DNA of 64,000 bases from Eubacteriaceae bacterium ES3 (GTDB taxonomy: Bacteria; Bacillota; Clostridia; Eubacteriales; Eubacteriaceae). The position numbers were made by a program, and so were the translations under genes. Below the pieces are notes generated by a model. It was given only the letters and a program-made list of their open reading frames with translations, was not told the origin of the DNA and ran no database searches. The DNA lies in assembly GCA_030586155.1 (NCBI GenBank), contig CP130741.1:1048680-1112679 (forward strand), in the 5' to 3' direction. Position 1 is the first letter of the stretch. Every line of letters starts with the position of its first letter. Of this stretch, positions 45,228-55,119 are shown piece by piece.

Positions 45228-48182
45228 ATGAAAGAAGATTACAAAAATAAACAGGCAAAACTTTTTGAAATTGGTGAAGAAGTAGCTGGATTTGTCCTCA
45301 CAAAGCAGGAAATGATCGAAGAGGCAGACGGTTTTGCCAGAACCTTTGAGCATAAAAAAACCGGAGCCAGACTGCTGTATTTATCAACAGAAGACGACAA
45401 CAAGGTCTTTTCCATTGCCTTTAAAACCCCTTCCATTGACAGCACTGGAGTTGCCCATATTCTTGAACATTCAGTGCTTTGCGGGTCCAGAAAATATCCT
45501 GTCAAAGAGCCTTTTGTGGAACTGGCTAAAGGTTCCATGAATACCTTCTTAAACGCCATGACCTATCCGGATAAAACCATGTATCCTGTTGCCTCGACCA
45601 ACGCGACGGACTTTATGAATCTGATGGATGTTTACCTGGATGCGGTTTTTTATCCCAATATTTATGATAATCCATATACCTTCTACCAGGAAGGCTGGCA
45701 TTATCATATTGAAAATGAAGAGGATGCCATTCACTATAATGGTGTTGTCTATAATGAAATGAAGGGGGCTTTTTCGAATCCGGAAGAGATTCTGCAGAAT
45801 AAGATTTTTGAATCCCTCTATCCCGATAGCCCTTACCGTTTTGAGTCAGGCGGCGATCCGGATGTGATTCCAGAACTGACCTACGAGGGCTTTATTGATT
45901 TTCATCGGCGATATTATCATCCTTCAAACAGTTATATTTACCTCTATGGCGATGGGGATGTGCGTGAGCATTTAGCCTATCTGAATGATTCCTATCTGTC
46001 CAACTTTGAGAAAAAGGAAATTGATTCATCAATAGAAACGCAAAAAGCTTTTACCGAGCGCGCTAATCTTTCGGCATCTTATGGGATTGCCAGCGATGAA
46101 TCAACTGAAAAGAAAGCCTATATGGCACTCAATTATGTTTTGGGTGAGACCATGAGTTTTGAAAAGGGCTTGGGCTTTTTAATCCTGGCTCATATCCTTT
46201 TAAACAATAACAGCTCACCGCTTAAAGAAGCCCTGCTGGAACTTGATATTGCCGAAGATATTTCCTATCATTACAGCAATTCCCTTAAGCAACCCTATTT
46301 TTCAATTGTGTTAAAGAACACAGATGCTGAGAAACAGGCAGTTTTTTTGGATACCGTTGATTCAGTCCTTAAAAAACTGGTCACTGAAGGTTTAGATCCG
46401 CTGGCGGTTGAAGCCGGGGTTAACATTCACGAGTTTTCTCATATTGAAGGTGAATATGGAACCTATCCTAAAGGGCTGGTCTTTATCATTGATATGATGG
46501 AAACATGGCTTTATGGAAAAGAAGCAACGGACTATTTAAAATATAAACCTGTTTTTGAAACCATTAAAGCGGAAATGAAAAATGGCTATTTTGAAAAGAT
46601 GATTACAGAAATGCTGCTTGAAAATACTCATCAGTCTTTTGTGTGTATCACCCCCGAAAAAAATTATCAGGAAAAGGTGGATCAGTCTATTGCCGAAAAT
46701 CTAAGCGAGTTCAAAAATAGCTTAAGTCCGCAAGCATTGACAGATCTGGTTGCTGAAACCCATACCCTAATCGAAAAACAAAACGAAGAGGATGCGCCGG
46801 AAGATCTGGAAAAAATTCCCAAGCTTTCTCTGTCGGAGATTCGTAAAGAGGCCAAAACCTACCCCCTTGCGGTGTTAGAAGCGCTTGATACAAAACTGTT
46901 ATTTCACGAAGGCTTTACAGGAGACATCGCTTATTTAAAACTGTATTTTGATTACAGCGACCTTGACCAGGACGAACTTAAGATGCTCTCCCTGATGTGT
47001 AAATTTTTAGGCAGTCTAAGTACTAGAGAAAAAGATTATCGACTGTTAAATCAGGAAATTGAAATTAATACCGGCGGGTTATCCTTTGGGATTGAGTCTT
47101 TCGATAATTATCAGGAGCCTGGCCAGTACCAGAGTTTTGTTTATGTCAAAGGAAAGGCTGTCAAAGATAAAATTAAAGAGATGGCAGACCTGATTCAGGA
47201 GATTTTAACCGGAACTTTGTTTAGTGAAAAAAATCTTATTCGCGACCTGGTTCGAGAAATTAAAAGTCAGAAAGAGACACAGTTCTTAACCGCGGGTCAT
47301 GTGGTAGGGGTACAGAGGCTGCAGTCTTATTATTCTAAAACCGCACGATTGTTTGAAGAATTCGGAGGAATTGAATTTTACCGCTTTATTGCCGATTTGG
47401 ATTTGAATTTCTCAGAAAAATTTGATAAACTGTGTGAAACACTTAACGCTGTTTCGAAAAAGATTTTCTTAAATAAAAAACCAATTATAAGTATTACCGG
47501 TTCCCAAGCCTTAAAAGATCAGGTGCTTAGCTCCCTTGAGTCTTATATGACACAATTAAAGGTAGAGAAATTTGGTGAAAACAACTACCAACTGGAACAA
47601 GAAATCCGCAATGAAGGCTTTATGACGGCGGCCAAAATTCAATATGTCACCCAGGGATATAATTTTAAAAAGCTGGGTTATGATTATTCCGGCAGTATGC
47701 TGGTGCTTAAATCGATTATCTCCATGGATTATCTCTGGAACAAGGTTCGTGTCCAGGGTGGGGCTTATGGGGCTTTCATGAATGTCGGACGCACCGGAGA
47801 AGTCTATTTTGGGTCTTATCGTGATCCCAAGCTTTCCAAAACCCTTGACGCATATCAGGGAATCGTCGGCTACCTGAAGGACCTTAATTTGTCTCAGCGG
47901 GAACTGGAAAAATATATTATTGGCAGCATCAGTAACAAGGATGTTCCAATTAGCGTATACGTTAAGGGCGAAGTGGCAGATAATTTCTACTTTTCAAATG
48001 TAAGCTGGGAAGATCAGCAAAAGGAACGGGATGAAATTCTGGGGACCAGTTTAGATGATCTGAAAGCATTTATTTCAATGATTGAAGAGATTTTAGAGAA
48101 GCATATCATTTGTGTGCTGGGCAGCGAAGAGGTAATTAAACAGGAAACAGATTTATTTATGGAAGTTCGTTCGATTAAATAA
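45228..48182 (+). CDS. M16C zinc metalloprotease (presequence protease/HypA-like)
   Basis: A 984-residue clamshell peptidase. The inverted zinc motif is HILEHSVLCGS near residue 78, and the second glutamate appears in YNEMKGAFSNPEE. The M16C-type hinge and C-terminal half (GYDYSGSMLVLKSIISMDYLWNKVRVQGGAYGAF) are complete. It lacks a signal peptide, so it degrades peptides in the cytosol. AAAGGAGC precedes the ATG, 12 nt after rarA. Confidence 0.93.
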   Translation: MKEDYKNKQAKLFEIGEEVAGFVLTKQEMIEEADGFARTFEHKKTGARLLYLSTEDDNKVFSIAFKTPSIDSTGVAHILEHSVLCGSRKYPVKEPFVELAKGSMNTFLNAMTYPDKTMYPVASTNATDFMNLMDVYLDAVFYPNIYDNPYTFYQEGWHYHIENEEDAIHYNGVVYNEMKGAFSNPEEILQNKIFESLYPDSPYRFESGGDPDVIPELTYEGFIDFHRRYYHPSNSYIYLYGDGDVREHLAYLNDSYLSNFEKKEIDSSIETQKAFTERANLSASYGIASDESTEKKAYMALNYVLGETMSFEKGLGFLILAHILLNNNSSPLKEALLELDIAEDISYHYSNSLKQPYFSIVLKNTDAEKQAVFLDTVDSVLKKLVTEGLDPLAVEAGVNIHEFSHIEGEYGTYPKGLVFIIDMMETWLYGKEATDYLKYKPVFETIKAEMKNGYFEKMITEMLLENTHQSFVCITPEKNYQEKVDQSIAENLSEFKNSLSPQALTDLVAETHTLIEKQNEEDAPEDLEKIPKLSLSEIRKEAKTYPLAVLEALDTKLLFHEGFTGDIAYLKLYFDYSDLDQDELKMLSLMCKFLGSLSTREKDYRLLNQEIEINTGGLSFGIESFDNYQEPGQYQSFVYVKGKAVKDKIKEMADLIQEILTGTLFSEKNLIRDLVREIKSQKETQFLTAGHVVGVQRLQSYYSKTARLFEEFGGIEFYRFIADLDLNFSEKFDKLCETLNAVSKKIFLNKKPIISITGSQALKDQVLSSLESYMTQLKVEKFGENNYQLEQEIRNEGFMTAAKIQYVTQGYNFKKLGYDYSGSMLVLKSIISMDYLWNKVRVQGGAYGAFMNVGRTGEVYFGSYRDPKLSKTLDAYQGIVGYLKDLNLSQRELEKYIIGSISNKDVPISVYVKGEVADNFYFSNVSWEDQQKERDEILGTSLDDLKAFISMIEEILEKHIICVLGSEEVIKQETDLFMEVRSIK

Positions 48183-48204
48183 TCTGTAGGCGCGAGGAGG
48201 GGAA

Positions 48205-49716
48205 ATGAAGCAGAAGATAGCAATACTGATTATTTTCAGTATGCTGATGATGACAGGAACAGTTTTTTCACAGACTTTACCAGCTTATGGTTCAGATGAA
48301 GGGGTTGTTTTATTCGAATTAAATAGTGGTGATATGGTTTTTATGCAAAATGAGGGGAAACAAATGTACCCGGCCAGTACCACTAAACTATTAACGGCTT
48401 TAGTAGCGGTTGAAAATGGTGATATGAATGAAAATATTACCATTGGTGAAGAGGTATATGATATTGACTCTGACAGCAGCGTTGCAGGTCTGGCGTCGGA
48501 AGAAGTAATGAGTTTGCGTGATCTGATGTACGGACTCTTACTCCCTTCCGGCAATGATGCTTCCAATGTTATTGCAATAAATGTTGGCAGAAAGATTTCA
48601 GGTAACGCTGAAGCTACTGATTCAGAGTCTTATGATGCATTTATTGAAGCAATGAATCAGAAAGCAGCCAGTTTGGGGATGAATAACTCACATTTTACCA
48701 ATCCCCATGGCCTGCAGGATTCCGATCATTATACAACACCGGAGGATATGTTAAAACTTGCCCGGGCAGCATTTAATGATCAGACCATTGCCTCGATTAC
48801 CAGAACCAAGATGCATGAGGTGACAACCAACAAAAGCACCCATACCTGGTATAATACCAATATGCTTTTATATGCCAGCTTTGATGAGTTTCCGGAGGAC
48901 TATCAGACTTTATATGGTATTTCTGGTGATAACCCTGATTTTAATGGTTACGCCAACAGCGGAAAAACCGGGACGACTGAAGAAGCCGGTAATTGTCTGG
49001 TTTTTCAGGCTGAAGGTAATGGGAAAAAAATGATCGGAGTCATTCTTTATTCTGATGCTGATTTATTATATGGTGAGGCAAATCAGACGATTGATGCAGT
49101 GATTAAGGACTACGACTTTATCACCTGGACTCAGGAAACAGAAATTAAAAACTTTTATTCGGAAGTAAAGGTTGAAAATTACCATATTTTTGATGGCTCA
49201 ACCTTGACGCTTAAAACCAGTGAGCCTTTAATTACTTTGGTCAGAACCGATGAAGCAGATAACTATACAACAGAAATCGTTTGGGATGATTCAAAGGTAA
49301 CCGGAAGTGAGGAATTAATAGCAATCAGTGAAGACATTGGTGCGGATGAGCAGGTTGGTGAACTGCAGGTATATAATGGTGATACTCTCGTTGAATCGGC
49401 ACCGCTTTATGCCAATAACCAAGTGGCCATGCGAAGTTTCATCGATTATCCCTTAATCTACTGGTATGTAACTATTGTCCTGATACTTTTAGCCGCAGCG
49501 CTGTTACGTATTGCTTATGTTCATTTTATGCGGACCAATAATATTCGCTATAAAAAGATTAAAATTAAGGGTTCAACAGATAAAAAGCCCCAGCGAAAGA
49601 CAAGCAGCAGGAATTCTTCGGGACAAAGATCTTCTTCCCAAAGTGGCAAAAACCAGACCGTCAGGAAAAGGCCAAGTAGTGGAAATAGCAGAAATAGAAA
49701 TAACCAAAATAGATAA
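48205..49716 (+). CDS. D-alanyl-D-alanine carboxypeptidase (peptidase S11, PBP5-like)
   Basis: A 503-residue penicillin-binding protein that trims peptidoglycan stem peptides. A signal peptide covers residues 1-30. The active-site motifs are ASTTKLLTA (SxxK), SGNDASN (SxN) and SGKTGTTEEAGNC (KTG). A membrane helix (WYVTIVLILLAAALLRIAYV) follows at about 420-440. A basic Ser/Arg/Asn-rich cytosolic tail comes last, which is unusual for the family. GAGGAGGGG precedes the ATG. Confidence 0.93.
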   Translation: MKQKIAILIIFSMLMMTGTVFSQTLPAYGSDEGVVLFELNSGDMVFMQNEGKQMYPASTTKLLTALVAVENGDMNENITIGEEVYDIDSDSSVAGLASEEVMSLRDLMYGLLLPSGNDASNVIAINVGRKISGNAEATDSESYDAFIEAMNQKAASLGMNNSHFTNPHGLQDSDHYTTPEDMLKLARAAFNDQTIASITRTKMHEVTTNKSTHTWYNTNMLLYASFDEFPEDYQTLYGISGDNPDFNGYANSGKTGTTEEAGNCLVFQAEGNGKKMIGVILYSDADLLYGEANQTIDAVIKDYDFITWTQETEIKNFYSEVKVENYHIFDGSTLTLKTSEPLITLVRTDEADNYTTEIVWDDSKVTGSEELIAISEDIGADEQVGELQVYNGDTLVESAPLYANNQVAMRSFIDYPLIYWYVTIVLILLAAALLRIAYVHFMRTNNIRYKKIKIKGSTDKKPQRKTSSRNSSGQRSSSQSGKNQTVRKRPSSGNSRNRNNQNR

Positions 49717-49748
49717 GTATATAAACGTTAAAAAATAGACAAATGCAC

Positions 49749-49777
49749 TTGACGAAAACCGTTTTCATCGTTATACT
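49749..49777 (+). promoter_or_regulatory. cbiM promoter with palindromic operator candidate
   Basis: TTGACG (49749-49754) and TATACT (49772-49777) are 17 nt apart. The spacer contains GAAAACCGTTTTC, a 13-base palindrome at 49754-49766. A perfect palindrome between -35 and -10 is the classic place for a repressor, here possibly one responding to cobalt or nickel. The repressor is unknown. Confidence 0.6.
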
Positions 49778-49807
49778 TAAGAAGTAATATTAATAAAGAC
49801 TAAAAAT

Positions 49808-49862
49808 GCCATGAAGGTATCAACGTTGCCGAAGCAATGTTCTTATTTTCTTGGCTTTTTTT
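49808..49862 (+). ncRNA. Terminator-like structured leader of cbiM
   Basis: Within the cbiM 5' leader AACGTTGC pairs with GCAATGTT around CGAA. An outer stem, GCCATGAAG with CTTGGC, closes it and is followed by seven T residues before the Shine-Dalgarno. The layout suggests attenuation or a small riboswitch. It does not look like the long cobalamin element. Confidence 0.45.
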
Positions 49863-49880
49863 ATTGAAGGAGGAAATGTT

Positions 49881-50891
49881 ATGCACATGGCTGATGCTCT
49901 TGTTTCACCAGCGGTCGGCGGGATTATGTTAGCTGCCAGCGCCGGTGCAATTGCTTATTCATCTTATAAATGTAAAGATGATCTGGACGAAAAGAAAATC
50001 CCTTTAATGGGAGTAATGGGGGCCGTTATTTTTGCCGGTCAAATGATTAACTTCACGATTCCCGGAACAGGTTCCAGTGGACATATCGGAGGCGGAATTC
50101 TACTCGCAGCGCTATTAGGACCTTATCCGGCATTTTTAACCCTGTCAGCGGTTCTTTTGATACAAGCCCTGTTTTTTGCGGACGGTGGACTCCTGGCTTT
50201 GGGAGCTAATATTTGGAATATGGGCTTTTACGCCTGCCTTTTAATTTATCCCCTGGTCTTTAGACCATTAGTTAAAAAGGGCATTACCAGAAGCCGACTA
50301 ACCCTGGCCTCAGTTTTATCAGTAATCCTGGCACTGCAATTAGGTGCATTCTCAGTTGTTATTCAAACCCTGGCATCAGGTGTGACCGAACTGCCTTTTT
50401 CCACATTTGTAGTAATGATGCAGCCGATTCATCTGGCTATTGGTCTGGTGGAAGGTCTGGTAACGGCAGGAATCCTAATGTTTGTCTATAATATGCGTCC
50501 GGAACTGATTGAGGCTTCGGTTGCAAATCAGAAGCTGAGTGATAGTGTATCGCTTAAAAAAGTCATGGGCATTCTGCTGGTTTCGGCGGTAGTCGTTGGT
50601 GCCGGTGTGTCACTATTTGCCTCTGCTAATCCTGACGGGCTGGAGTGGGCAATGGAAAATGTAGCTGGAACTGCAGAGCTTGAATCAAGTGGGAATATTT
50701 ACGAAACGGCTGAATCAGTCCAGTCATCCACTGCTTTTTTACCGGATTACAGCTTAAAGTCTGACGAGGATGGTTCAGCGGTCGGAACCAGTTTATCAGG
50801 TGTTGTTGGGGGCGCAATTACCCTTTTTCTGGCAGCAGGAACGGGATATCTGATCTATTTCGTTAAAAAAAGAAAAGAAAAAACAGCATAA
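49881..50891 (+). CDS. cbiM: ECF cobalt/nickel transporter component CbiM fused to a PDGLE (CbiN-like) domain
   Basis: A 336-residue membrane protein that binds the metal for an energy-coupling-factor importer. The mature N terminus MHMADALVSPAVGG is critical in this family, because the amino group and His2 bind the metal. This supports ATG 49881, which follows GAAGGAGG. About six helices follow. The C-terminal part has NPDGLEWAMENVAG and a last helix, the PDGLE domain that replaces a separate CbiN/NikN. Whether Co or Ni is carried cannot be read from sequence. Confidence 0.92.
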   Translation: MHMADALVSPAVGGIMLAASAGAIAYSSYKCKDDLDEKKIPLMGVMGAVIFAGQMINFTIPGTGSSGHIGGGILLAALLGPYPAFLTLSAVLLIQALFFADGGLLALGANIWNMGFYACLLIYPLVFRPLVKKGITRSRLTLASVLSVILALQLGAFSVVIQTLASGVTELPFSTFVVMMQPIHLAIGLVEGLVTAGILMFVYNMRPELIEASVANQKLSDSVSLKKVMGILLVSAVVVGAGVSLFASANPDGLEWAMENVAGTAELESSGNIYETAESVQSSTAFLPDYSLKSDEDGSAVGTSLSGVVGGAITLFLAAGTGYLIYFVKKRKEKTA

Positions 50892-50908
50892 TCAGTTGTT
50901 TTTTTAAG

Positions 50909-50945
50909 AGACCATGCTAAAATAATAGCATTGGTCTTTTTTATT
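50909..50945 (+). terminator. Intercistronic hairpin between cbiM and cbiQ
   Basis: AGACC-ATGCTA pairs with TAGCATTGGTCT with one bulge, followed by a T-tract. It may lower cbiQO expression relative to cbiM, or the downstream genes may rely on readthrough. Confidence 0.65.
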
Positions 50946-50967
50946 ATGTTTTATGAAAGGAAGTTGT

Positions 50968-51768
50968 ATGGCTGGTATTTCCGAATCCATGTCCACGATC
51001 CAGTCGCTGGAAGAACTGGCGGACAAACAAACCGTAATTCATCAGATTCATCCCCGGGTTAAGTTACTGATGACATTACTTTATATTGTTCTGGTTATTT
51101 CATATAAACCTTATGATGTGACGGGTCTGACATTTTACGCATTTTATCCGGTGATCTTAATGGTTCTGGGAGAAATTCCGGTTAAGCCATTACTAAAACG
51201 ATTGTTGATTGCGCTGCCCTTTTCATTTTTTGCCGGAGTATCTAATATATTTTTTAATCGCGAAGCGGCATTTTATATTGGCAATCTGGCCATTAGTTTT
51301 GGTCTGATTTCATTCTTTTCGATTATGTTAAAAACGGTTTTTACAGTTATGGCTGTACTAATCTTAATCGCAACAACTTCAATGCCGAAAATTGCCTATC
51401 AGCTCTTATCCTTTAAAATTCCACAGATGATTGTGGAACAGATTATGCTGACTTATCGTTATATTTCTGTACTCTTGGAAGAAGTATCATGTATGTATAC
51501 TGCTTATATTTTACGCTCACCTGGAGCAAAGGGGATTAAGATGCAGGATATGGGCGTTTTTGTCGGGCAGCTCCTTTTAAGAAGCTTCGATCGGGCAGAA
51601 AGCATTTATTTGGCGATGAAGTGTCGAGGCTATGACGGGAAATTTTTGTATGCCAAGCCGGAACCTTTTTTGAAATCAGACTGGGTCATTTTACTTTTGA
51701 CCAGCGGTCTGTTGCTGTTGATGCGTTTTTTTGACTTGGGATTGTTTATAGGAAACTTTGTGAGGTGA
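50968..51768 (+). CDS. cbiQ: ECF transporter T component CbiQ
   Basis: A 266-residue membrane coupling protein that links CbiM to the ATPase. It has about five helices and, in the cytosolic loop, LRSPGAKGI and the second AMKCRGYDGKF, the two Ala-Arg-Gly-like coupling motifs of EcfT proteins. The ATG at 50968 follows AAAGGAAG. The next gene starts 3 nt after its stop. Confidence 0.9.
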   Translation: MAGISESMSTIQSLEELADKQTVIHQIHPRVKLLMTLLYIVLVISYKPYDVTGLTFYAFYPVILMVLGEIPVKPLLKRLLIALPFSFFAGVSNIFFNREAAFYIGNLAISFGLISFFSIMLKTVFTVMAVLILIATTSMPKIAYQLLSFKIPQMIVEQIMLTYRYISVLLEEVSCMYTAYILRSPGAKGIKMQDMGVFVGQLLLRSFDRAESIYLAMKCRGYDGKFLYAKPEPFLKSDWVILLLTSGLLLLMRFFDLGLFIGNFVR

Positions 51769-51771
51769 ATC

Positions 51772-52500
51772 GTGTTAGAAATATCTGATTTATGCTATTC
51801 TTACCCGGATGGCCATCAAGCTATCGAAAATATCAGTTTAAAGCTTACTGAGGGTGAATCCGTGGCCCTGGTTGGTGCTAATGGAGCAGGAAAATCCAGT
51901 TTTTTCAAGCTCATTATTGGAATTGCTGAAGCCAGCGCCGGAACGATAAAAATGGATGAACTGCTTGTCGAAAAAAAGAATCATAAAATTTTGCGGGAAA
52001 GAATCGGAATGGTTTTTCAAAATCCCGACGATCAGCTGTTTATGACTAAGGTTTATGACGATGTTGCTTTTGGCCCCCGCAACCAGCTCTTATCAGAGGC
52101 AGAAGTCGACCAGAAGGTAATGGCAGCATTGGAACAGCTCGATATCCTTCATTTAAAGGAGCGAATGCCCCATCGGTTATCAGGCGGTGAGAAAAGAATG
52201 ATTGCGATTGCTACAGTTTTATCGATGGAGCCGGAATTGATACTGTTCGATGAACCCTCATCTTTTTTAGATCCTAAAGCCAGACGTAAGGTGATCAATA
52301 CATTAAAAAAATTACCGATGACAAAGCTTATTGCTACCCATGATCTGGATATGGCACTGGAAGTTTGTGATCGGGTGGTAATACTTAATAAAGGAAAAAT
52401 TTTTGCAGACGGAGCGGTAAAAGAAATTTTATACAATGAAAAACTTCTGCTTGAAGCAAGCCTGGAGTTACCGCTGGGACTGCAAAAGATCAATCAGTAA
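51772..52500 (+). CDS. cbiO: ECF transporter ATPase CbiO
   Basis: A 242-residue ABC ATPase that powers the importer. Walker A is VGANGAGKSSFFKL, the Q-loop VFQNPDDQLF, the signature RLSGGEKRMIAIA, Walker B LILFDEPSSFLD, and the switch histidine ATHDLDMALE. The start is GTG at 51772 with GTGAGGTG upstream. A single CbiO suggests a homodimeric ATPase. Confidence 0.95.
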   Translation: MLEISDLCYSYPDGHQAIENISLKLTEGESVALVGANGAGKSSFFKLIIGIAEASAGTIKMDELLVEKKNHKILRERIGMVFQNPDDQLFMTKVYDDVAFGPRNQLLSEAEVDQKVMAALEQLDILHLKERMPHRLSGGEKRMIAIATVLSMEPELILFDEPSSFLDPKARRKVINTLKKLPMTKLIATHDLDMALEVCDRVVILNKGKIFADGAVKEILYNEKLLLEASLELPLGLQKINQ

Positions 52501-52570
52501 AAGTAAGTTAAGCACAAAACACCGTCGATTGTTTTTTAAATTGGTCGGCAAGCGGCTTGCCCAGATATCC

Positions 52571-52597
52571 AAGTATGCATCTCGCATACTTTTTTCT
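52571..52597 (+). terminator. Terminator after cbiO
   Basis: AAGTATGC pairs with GCATACTT around ATCTC and is followed by T-rich sequence. Confidence 0.8.
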
Positions 52598-52690
52598 TTT
52601 TTAGCATCTAAACTAAAGGTTAATTCTTTTTCTGTTCGTTGTATTTTAAGTTTTGATAAGCTATAATGATAAAGAGCTGGAGGATTAAGA

Positions 52691-53941
52691 ATGGGAAAGA
52701 AAAGCTACTCAAATATCGGTGATGATATCAAAAATATTGTTCAGGATGCACTGGAATCCACCGATTTTAAGCAATTAAATAAAAATATAACTGAAACCGT
52801 TAATCGCGCCCTTGAAGAAGCCAGAAAAAGCAGTGATCAATGGCAAAAACAGGGGAAAACCAGAGTCAGCAATAAAAAGAAGGCAGACCTGGATCAAATG
52901 GCCTACACTGATTATGAGACGGTGGAAATTGACGAAGCAGCAAAATCCTCTTACTATGATCGACAGCAAAGACGAGATACGAGAAAAAATCGCAAAAAAA
53001 ACCTGATTGCCAGGTCTCCGGCCGGTCGTGTGTCGGGTATATTAATGCAGATATTTGGAAATCTGGGTCTGGTGATGACCATGATGATGCTTCTGGGAGC
53101 CTACTTTATGTCAGAAATCATGGCCGGTTCGATTTTTTTGATTCCTCTGGCAGCAGTTTTCACCGCGCTTATTATTCGTGGGACCGGCCTGCGGAATCGA
53201 TTTAAACGCTTCCGACAATACGTAGAGCGCTTAAATGGGCGGTCGTTTTGTAAAATCAGTGAGCTGGCAGAGCCGGTTCAGCGAAGTAATAAATATGTGG
53301 TTAAAGATTTGCGAAAAATGATAAACGCTTTAATGTTTCCCCGTGGTCGGATCGATAAAACGGAAACCTACCTGTTTTTGGATGATGAATCCTATCAGGC
53401 CCACATGCAGTTGGAAGAAGGGAAACGCTTAAAAGAAGCCGAAGATTTTAAAAAAGAACAGAAAAAAGAAGTCATTAATCCTGAAGAAAAGGCTGTTAAT
53501 GAGGTTATTTCGGAAGGAGCGGCAATTATATTGGAAATTCGTGAAGCCAATGCTGAAATTGAAGAAAAAGAAATTTCTGTAAAGCTTGAGCGACTGGAAA
53601 AAGTGATTTCAAAAATATTCGAGTATGTTGAAAAAAATCCTCAGGAGGTTTTAGAGATCAGAAAATTTATGGGATATTATTTGCCGACAACCCTTAAGCT
53701 GGTAAGAGTATATCGCGATCTTGATCGGGAAGCCATTCAGGGAGCCAATATTCGGTCAACAAAAAAAGAAATCGAAGAAACCCTGGACACTATTAACCAC
53801 GCATTTGAAAATCTGCTTGACGGTTTCTATCAGGATACCGCCATGGATATAGCCAGTGATATTTCGGTTCTTAATACCATCCTGGCACAGGAAGGATTAA
53901 CAAAAAAAGATTTTAAACAAGGAGATCAGAATGGACAATAA
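52691..53941 (+). CDS. xpaC: XpaC-like protein (5-bromo-4-chloroindolyl phosphate hydrolysis family)
   Basis: A 416-residue protein with a polar helical N terminus (~110 residues) and two membrane helices (about 115-160, LVMTMMMLLGAYFMSEIMAG and IFLIPLAAVFTALII). A long coiled-coil-like helical C-terminal half (EVISEGAAIILEIREANAEIEEKE) follows. XpaC and TelA genes are commonly paired in Firmicutes and linked to cell-envelope stress and toxic-anion or bacteriocin tolerance. The name does not prove a hydrolase activity. It overlaps telA by 11 nt. Confidence 0.82.
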   Translation: MGKKSYSNIGDDIKNIVQDALESTDFKQLNKNITETVNRALEEARKSSDQWQKQGKTRVSNKKKADLDQMAYTDYETVEIDEAAKSSYYDRQQRRDTRKNRKKNLIARSPAGRVSGILMQIFGNLGLVMTMMMLLGAYFMSEIMAGSIFLIPLAAVFTALIIRGTGLRNRFKRFRQYVERLNGRSFCKISELAEPVQRSNKYVVKDLRKMINALMFPRGRIDKTETYLFLDDESYQAHMQLEEGKRLKEAEDFKKEQKKEVINPEEKAVNEVISEGAAIILEIREANAEIEEKEISVKLERLEKVISKIFEYVEKNPQEVLEIRKFMGYYLPTTLKLVRVYRDLDREAIQGANIRSTKKEIEETLDTINHAFENLLDGFYQDTAMDIASDISVLNTILAQEGLTKKDFKQGDQNGQ

Positions 53942-55073
53942 AACCTATGATGCAGAAACCCCAACCCTGACCTTTGAACCTTTTGCGGATGATTTGAATA
54001 CCAATGAAATTAAAAGTCAGGAAGCGGAAGCACCGGTTTTTGACGAAAGTCAGCTTTCACCGGAAGAACGTAAAATGGTAGATGATTTTGCGCAAAAAAT
54101 TGATATTTCCAATTCGGCCCTGATCATGCAGTATGGCGTGGGTGCCCAGAAAAAAATTGCAGAATTCTCAGAAAGCGCTCTCAACAATGTTCGGTCAAAA
54201 GATCTTGGCGAAGTTGGAAAAATGCTCACTGACATGGTCAATGAACTGAAAAGTTTTGATATTGAAGAAGATGAGAAGGGCCTCTTTGGTTTCTTTAAAA
54301 AAAGCTCCAATAAGTTGGCCTCAATGCAGTCGAAATACGCTTCAGCCGAGACAAATGTTAATCGGATTATCGAAGAATTGGAGAAACATCAGATCCAGCT
54401 GCTTAAGGATGTGGCCATGCTCGATAAGCTCTATGAGGTTAATAAATCCTATTTTAAAGAGTTATCCATGTATATTTTGGCTGGTAAGAAGAAATTAAAA
54501 GAGATTGAAAACAGAGATTTGCCGGCCCTGATAGAAAAATCTCAGAGGTCTGGCCTGCCGGAAGATGCTCAGGCAGTCAATGATCTTTCGGCCATGCTGA
54601 ATCGTTTCGAAAAGAAGATTCACGACCTGGAATTAACCCGGATGATCTCTATTCAGATGGCTCCGCAAATCAGATTAGTGCAGAATAATGACACGCTAAT
54701 GGCTGAAAAAATCCAATCATCAATTGTAAACACCATCCCACTCTGGAAAAGTCAGATGGTTTTGGCATTGGGAGTGGCACACTCGGCACAGGCGGCGAGA
54801 GCACAGCGAGAAGTAACGAATATGACCAATGACCTCCTAAGAAAAAATGCAGATACCCTAAAAATGGAAACCATTGCGACAGCTAAAGAGTCCGAACGGG
54901 GAATTGTGGATATCGAGACTTTAAAACATTCCAATGAGTCGCTGATCACTACCTTTGATGAAGTTCTTAAAATCCAGGCTGAAGGTCGGCAAAAACGAAA
55001 AGAAGCAGAAGTGGAATTACAGCGGATTGAAAATGATCTTAAACAGAAAATGTTGGAAATTAGACGTAAATAG
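53931..55073 (+). CDS. telA: TelA-family toxic anion resistance protein
   Basis: A 380-residue, largely helical cytosolic protein of the TelA family. Seen are SALIMQYGVGAQKKIAEFSESAL near residue 55 and IQLLKDVAMLDKLYEVNKSYFKELSMYI in the centre. QMAPQIRLVQNNDTLMAEKIQSSIVNTIPLWKSQMVLAL near residue 250 is the most conserved stretch. AAGGAGATCAGA precedes the ATG, inside the end of xpaC. Family members have been linked to tellurite and bacteriocin tolerance; the mechanism is unknown. Confidence 0.92.
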   Translation: MDNKTYDAETPTLTFEPFADDLNTNEIKSQEAEAPVFDESQLSPEERKMVDDFAQKIDISNSALIMQYGVGAQKKIAEFSESALNNVRSKDLGEVGKMLTDMVNELKSFDIEEDEKGLFGFFKKSSNKLASMQSKYASAETNVNRIIEELEKHQIQLLKDVAMLDKLYEVNKSYFKELSMYILAGKKKLKEIENRDLPALIEKSQRSGLPEDAQAVNDLSAMLNRFEKKIHDLELTRMISIQMAPQIRLVQNNDTLMAEKIQSSIVNTIPLWKSQMVLALGVAHSAQAARAQREVTNMTNDLLRKNADTLKMETIATAKESERGIVDIETLKHSNESLITTFDEVLKIQAEGRQKRKEAEVELQRIENDLKQKMLEIRRK

Positions 55074-55119
55074 AATTCTATTTCAGATTGAAGACAAAGT
55101 AAATATACTACAAGAGCAC

